From CAYYFX01 sp964571855 (lineage in GTDB: Bacteria > ARS69): a stretch of 7,091 nt of DNA. Made by a program: the position numbers and the translations under genes. Shown here piece after piece: positions 6,802 to 7,091 of this stretch. Numbering within the stretch: the stretch's first letter is position 1; each line of letters begins with the position of its first letter. The notes under the pieces were generated by a model that was given only the letters and a program-made list of their open reading frames with translations, made no database searches and was not told where the DNA came from. The stretch spans positions 1 to 7,091 of the forward strand of contig CAZNDO010000046.1 in NCBI GenBank assembly GCA_964571855.1, read 5' to 3'.

Positions 6802-6859
6802 CTCGAACGCCCGCGCAAGGGCCACCGGGCCGCCCGACCCGTCCGTTGTCGCCGCCCCC
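6802..6859 (-). repeat. Repeat copy 2 (right arm)
   Basis: Second copy, minus orientation. Besides its 51-bp match to copy 1 it carries the extra bases CTCGAAC (6802-6808), which read GTTCGAG on the minus strand. Copy 3 also has these bases and copy 1 does not. This makes copy 2 the closest relative of the singlet at 7003-7054. Confidence 0.85.
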
Positions 6860-7002
6860 GGGGCGATCCCGTCCCTGGTCGGCATCCTCGTTCGCAGGGG
6901 AAATGCAACGGATCACCGCGGGGCTGCCCCACGCTGCGCGGCGTTCACGTCACCGCCCGGTCACCCCTCTTCCCAAGGTGCGGGGAGGCGCGTCCCGTGC
7001 CC
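6860..7002. other. Spacer between the repeat copies, no gene seen
   Basis: These 143 bp separate the palindrome from the third repeat copy. A plus-strand frame is open through the region (6632-7063), but it starts inside the methyltransferase gene, has no protein family features that I recognise and crosses all three repeat copies, so I treat it as non-coding. I see no clear promoter or terminator here. Confidence 0.5.
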
Positions 7003-7054
7003 GGCGACAGCGGACGGGTCGGGCGGCCCGGTGCCTCTCTCGCGGGCGTTCGAG
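7003..7054 (+). repeat. Repeat copy 3 (diverged singlet)
   Basis: Aligned without gaps, it matches the reverse complement of 6802-6853 at 47 of 52 positions. The first 30 bases differ once, the last 14 (CGCGGGCGTTCGAG) are identical, and four changes cluster at 7034-7040. It stands alone, in the same orientation as copy 1. The remaining 37 bp to the window end show no feature that I recognise. Confidence 0.8.
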
Positions 7055-7091
7055 ATGGGATGAAGCGGCTGACCTCCAGGCCATACGTGCT

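Larger units (their letters stand above)
6705..6859. repeat. 155-bp near-perfect palindrome built from two inverted ~51-bp repeats
   Basis: The left arm 6705-6755 and right arm 6809-6859 are reverse complements at 49 of 51 positions. The exceptions are 6717/6847 (a G-T pair) and 6723/6841 (G-G). The 53-nt centre holds its own hairpin. The core shared with the third copy at 7003-7054 includes GGGTCGGGCGGCCCGGTG. In structure it matches a REPIN: two REP-like sequences in inverted orientation with a spacer. It lies upstream of the methyltransferase promoter region and downstream of whatever lies to the right of the window. No transposase is present in the window. Confidence 0.85.

Noticed and set aside
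6645..6932. Longer methyltransferase start within the repeat region
   Set aside because: The added ~96 residues are arginine- and proline-rich translations of the palindrome; the Trm112 domain begins right after the ATG at 6644.
6632..7063. Plus-strand 143-residue open frame over the right intergenic region
   Set aside because: It begins inside the methyltransferase gene on the opposite strand, has no Shine-Dalgarno sequence or family motif that I recognise, and its sequence is mostly that of the repeat copies. Long open frames are common by chance at this GC content.

Overview
The window is very GC-rich (I estimate about 70%) and densely coded. It reads like chromosome of a GC-rich diderm bacterium. 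A hybrid NtrB-type histidine kinase, a Sec-exported amidohydrolase and a Trm112-methyltransferase fusion would suit Gemmatimonadota or a similar deep soil or marine lineage. This assignment is inferred from gene style only. I see no rRNA, tRNA, transposase, CRISPR array or phage gene.

Layout, left to right. Positions 49-4061 hold a two-gene minus-strand operon. The first gene (4061 to 2406) encodes a family 5 (Opp/Dpp-type) solute-binding lipoprotein. Eight bases after its stop, the second gene (2397 to 49) encodes a membrane hybrid sensor kinase with an extracytoplasmic Cache-like domain, HAMP, PAS, HisKA, HATPase and a C-terminal receiver. No ABC permease or ATPase gene lies in the window, so the binding protein may present a ligand to the kinase rather than, or as well as, feeding a transporter. 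A 231-bp divergent spacer (4062-4292) leads to a plus-strand gene (4293-5660) for an exported, probably binuclear metal-dependent amidohydrolase. Its stop lies 3 bp from the stop of a convergent minus-strand gene (6644 to 5664) encoding a Trm112-like zinc ribbon joined to a class I SAM methyltransferase.

The last ~450 bp (6645-7091) hold no gene that I can support, but they hold the most unusual structure here. Two ~51-bp copies of a GC-rich repeat sit head to head and form a near-perfect palindrome of 155 bp (6705-6859) with a second hairpin nested in its centre. A third, more diverged copy lies alone at 7003-7054. The arrangement (an inverted pair plus a singlet) resembles REP/REPIN families. 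The palindrome ends about 25 bp upstream of the putative -10 box of the methyltransferase gene.

Working model (inference): the lipoprotein binds a peptide-like or other small ligand outside the cytoplasmic membrane, the kinase senses the loaded protein or the ligand, and the divergently transcribed hydrolase may act on the same class of compound. The kinase has no partner regulator or phosphotransfer protein in the window, so its output is unknown.
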